A DNA stretch of 64,000 nucleotides. Origin: CAZNSX01 sp964575845 (GTDB lineage: Bacteria; UBA8248; CAZNSX01). The notes under the pieces are model-generated. The model searched no databases, was not told the origin of the DNA, and was given only the letters and a program-made list of their open reading frames with translations. The position numbers were made by a program, and so were the translations under genes. The stretch spans positions 1-64,000 of the forward strand of contig CAZNSX010000002.1 in assembly GCA_964575845.1 (NCBI GenBank), written 5' to 3'. Positions 62,689 through 64,000 of this stretch are shown here, piece after piece. Within the stretch, counting starts at the first letter, position 1; each line of letters starts with the position of its first letter.

Positions 62689-63957
62689 ATGGCTTCAGAG
62701 CCCAAAGGCTCCCGCCGGATAATCCATGTGGACCTCGACGCCTTCTATGCGTCCGTTGAGCAACTGGATAACCCCCTCCACCGCGGAAAGCCCGTCATCG
62801 TGGGTGCTGACCCAAAAGGCGGGAGGGGCAGGGGGGTAGTCTCTGCCTGTTCCTATGAGGCGAGAGCTTTTGGGGTCCGCTCCGCCATGCCCATCTCAGA
62901 GGCCTACAGGCGTTGCCCCCAAGGGGTCTATCTTCCCGTGCGCATGGCGCGCTATCAGGAGCTCGCCGAAAGGGTGCAGGCCATCTTCTGGGATTACACG
63001 GATTTGGTCGAGCCCATCAGCATAGACGAGGCCTTCCTGGATGTCACAAGAAGCCAGAGGGCCTTTGGCCCTGCTGAGGCCATAGCCCAGGAGATAAAGG
63101 GGCGCATCCGTGAGGAAGAGAGCCTTGTGGCCTCTGTGGGGGTGGCCCCAAATAAATTCGTTGCGAAGGTGGCCTCTGACCTTGAAAAGCCGGACGGCTT
63201 CGTGGTGGTGAGGGCCGGGGAGGAGAGGGAGTTCTTGAGCCCCCTTCCCGTATCTCGCCTCTGGGGGGTGGGCAAGAAAACCGAGGGGAAGCTGAAGGCA
63301 ATGGGGCTCGGGACAATCGGCCAGCTGGCGGAGCTTCCCGAAGATACCCTGAGGTCTCGCTTCGGAAAGCTCGGGAGCCAGCTCCACCTCCTCTCCCGCG
63401 GGATAGACGAGCGTGAAGTCATCCCCGCCGAAGAGCCCAAGTCCATCGGAAAGGAAACCACCTTTCCCGAAGATGTGGAGGATAGGGAGCTTCTTGAAAG
63501 AACCCTTCTAGCGCTCTCCGATGAGGTCTCCCGCCGTCTGAGGCGCGAAGGCTACCTTGCAAGGGGCCTGACGCTCAAGCTCAGGTATGAAGATTTCACC
63601 ACCCTCACCCGCGCCCGACCCCTCACGCCACCCTCAGACCTCACGGCCGACCTCTACCCCGCTGCTCTCGGGCTTCTCGCCGGAATTCCCCTCAAAGGCC
63701 GGAGGATCCGCCTTCTCGGAGTATCGGCCTCAGGGCTTCTTCCCAGGGGGGAGGGAGCCACGCGCCAGCTTGAGTTCTTTCAAGAGGGAAAGGAAAGGGA
63801 GCATCGGCTTGCCGAAGCTGTCGATAAGCTAAAGGAGCGCTACGGCCGGGGAGCTTTGACCCTGGGATCCCTCATAAAGAAGGGAAAAGTGAAAGGCGAT
63901 GAAGGAGCGCCCGAGAGCGGGCCCGCCCCTAGGGAAGAGCCGCCCCCTGGGGGTTAA
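62689..63957 (+). CDS. dinB: DNA polymerase IV (Y family)
   Basis: 422 residues. Catalytic D15 and D17 (HVDLDAFYASVE), then SIDEAFLDV with D113 and E114, the helix-hairpin-helix thumb GVGKKTEGKLKAMGL, and the little-finger domain. Y20 is at the steric-gate place. The enzyme copies damaged DNA. The stop is at 63955-63957; the last 25 residues are polar, without the usual QLxLF clamp motif at the very end (the QLEFF segment about 350-356 may serve instead). The ribosome site is weak. Confidence 0.95.
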   Translation: MASEPKGSRRIIHVDLDAFYASVEQLDNPLHRGKPVIVGADPKGGRGRGVVSACSYEARAFGVRSAMPISEAYRRCPQGVYLPVRMARYQELAERVQAIFWDYTDLVEPISIDEAFLDVTRSQRAFGPAEAIAQEIKGRIREEESLVASVGVAPNKFVAKVASDLEKPDGFVVVRAGEEREFLSPLPVSRLWGVGKKTEGKLKAMGLGTIGQLAELPEDTLRSRFGKLGSQLHLLSRGIDEREVIPAEEPKSIGKETTFPEDVEDRELLERTLLALSDEVSRRLRREGYLARGLTLKLRYEDFTTLTRARPLTPPSDLTADLYPAALGLLAGIPLKGRRIRLLGVSASGLLPRGEGATRQLEFFQEGKEREHRLAEAVDKLKERYGRGALTLGSLIKKGKVKGDEGAPESGPAPREEPPPGG

Positions 63958-64000
63958 GGCGGGGAGGCCGAAAGATTCTTATAGTAATAGGCCTCCCTAG

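Overview
The window is a GC-rich stretch of a bacterial chromosome, densely packed with catabolic and transport genes. It has bacterial σ70-type promoters, Shine-Dalgarno sites, a 16S rRNA gene cut by the left edge, HU, tyrosyl-tRNA synthetase and DNA polymerase IV. I cannot assign a phylum: the 16S fragment is an ordinary bacterial 5' domain with one unusual base in the universal 338 region. The gene content (B12-dependent mutase, class III CoA-transferase, many ABC and TTT transporters, cupins, W/Mo oxidoreductases, cyclases, amidohydrolases) fits an uncultured heterotroph that lives on organic acids, amides and peptides. I saw no tRNA gene, CRISPR array, insertion sequence or phage gene.

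Layout. 1-900: 16S rRNA 5' end (minus) with its promoter and leader. 0.9-7.8 kb: household and redox genes (Fe-S aldo-keto reductase, PilZ, iron alcohol dehydrogenase, nitroreductase, tyrS, HU, SDR, Nudix). 8-13.6 kb: an M24 peptidase of low GC, a deoxyhypusine-synthase-like enzyme, two decayed genes, a zinc alcohol dehydrogenase and an MFS carrier. 13.7-16 kb (minus): ferredoxin, cyclase, small membrane protein, atypical crotonase. 16.2-24.4 kb (plus): a six-gene run with a two-subunit B12-dependent acyl-CoA mutase, CoA-transferase, DUF6282-type amidohydrolase, an acetylene-hydratase-branch molybdo/tungsto-enzyme and a dihydroorotase-like cyclic amidohydrolase. 24.5-34.7 kb (minus): SDR, two M20 peptidases, a peptide-type ABC importer without ATPases, a Gfo/Idh dehydrogenase and two tandem zinc dehydrogenases. 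35.2-41.3 kb: UroD-family protein, formamidase, five cupin proteins and a second cyclase. 41.5-46.3 kb: a tripartite tricarboxylate (TTT) transporter whose binding protein is broken, a racemase and a 3-hydroxyisobutyrate-dehydrogenase-like enzyme. 46.3-48.2 kb (minus): an HExxH protein and a second Gfo/Idh. 48.5-53.6 kb: an SsuABC/NitT-type transporter split by an isocitrate-lyase-family gene, then a mandelate-racemase-type enolase-superfamily enzyme. 53.7-57.6 kb: RidA, a second M24 peptidase, a second molybdo/tungsto-enzyme. 57.8-64 kb: ArsR-type metal sensor with operator, Zn/Cd P-type ATPase, cupredoxin, CcdA, a lipoprotein, dinB.

The most promising novelty is the 16.2-24.4 kb operon. The mutase keeps the residues that read a carboxylated acyl-CoA in methylmalonyl-CoA mutase, but has lost several residues I remember as invariant in the active site. 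It is co-oriented with activating, hydrolytic and Mo/W enzymes that are not normally found together. A divergent crotonase lacking both catalytic glutamates lies beside it. This looks like an uncharacterised coenzyme-A-dependent pathway. Other points of interest are the repeated paralog pairs, the cupin cluster, the decayed genes and the metal-sensor control region. Family calls come from motifs and from memory of the families; no searches were run.
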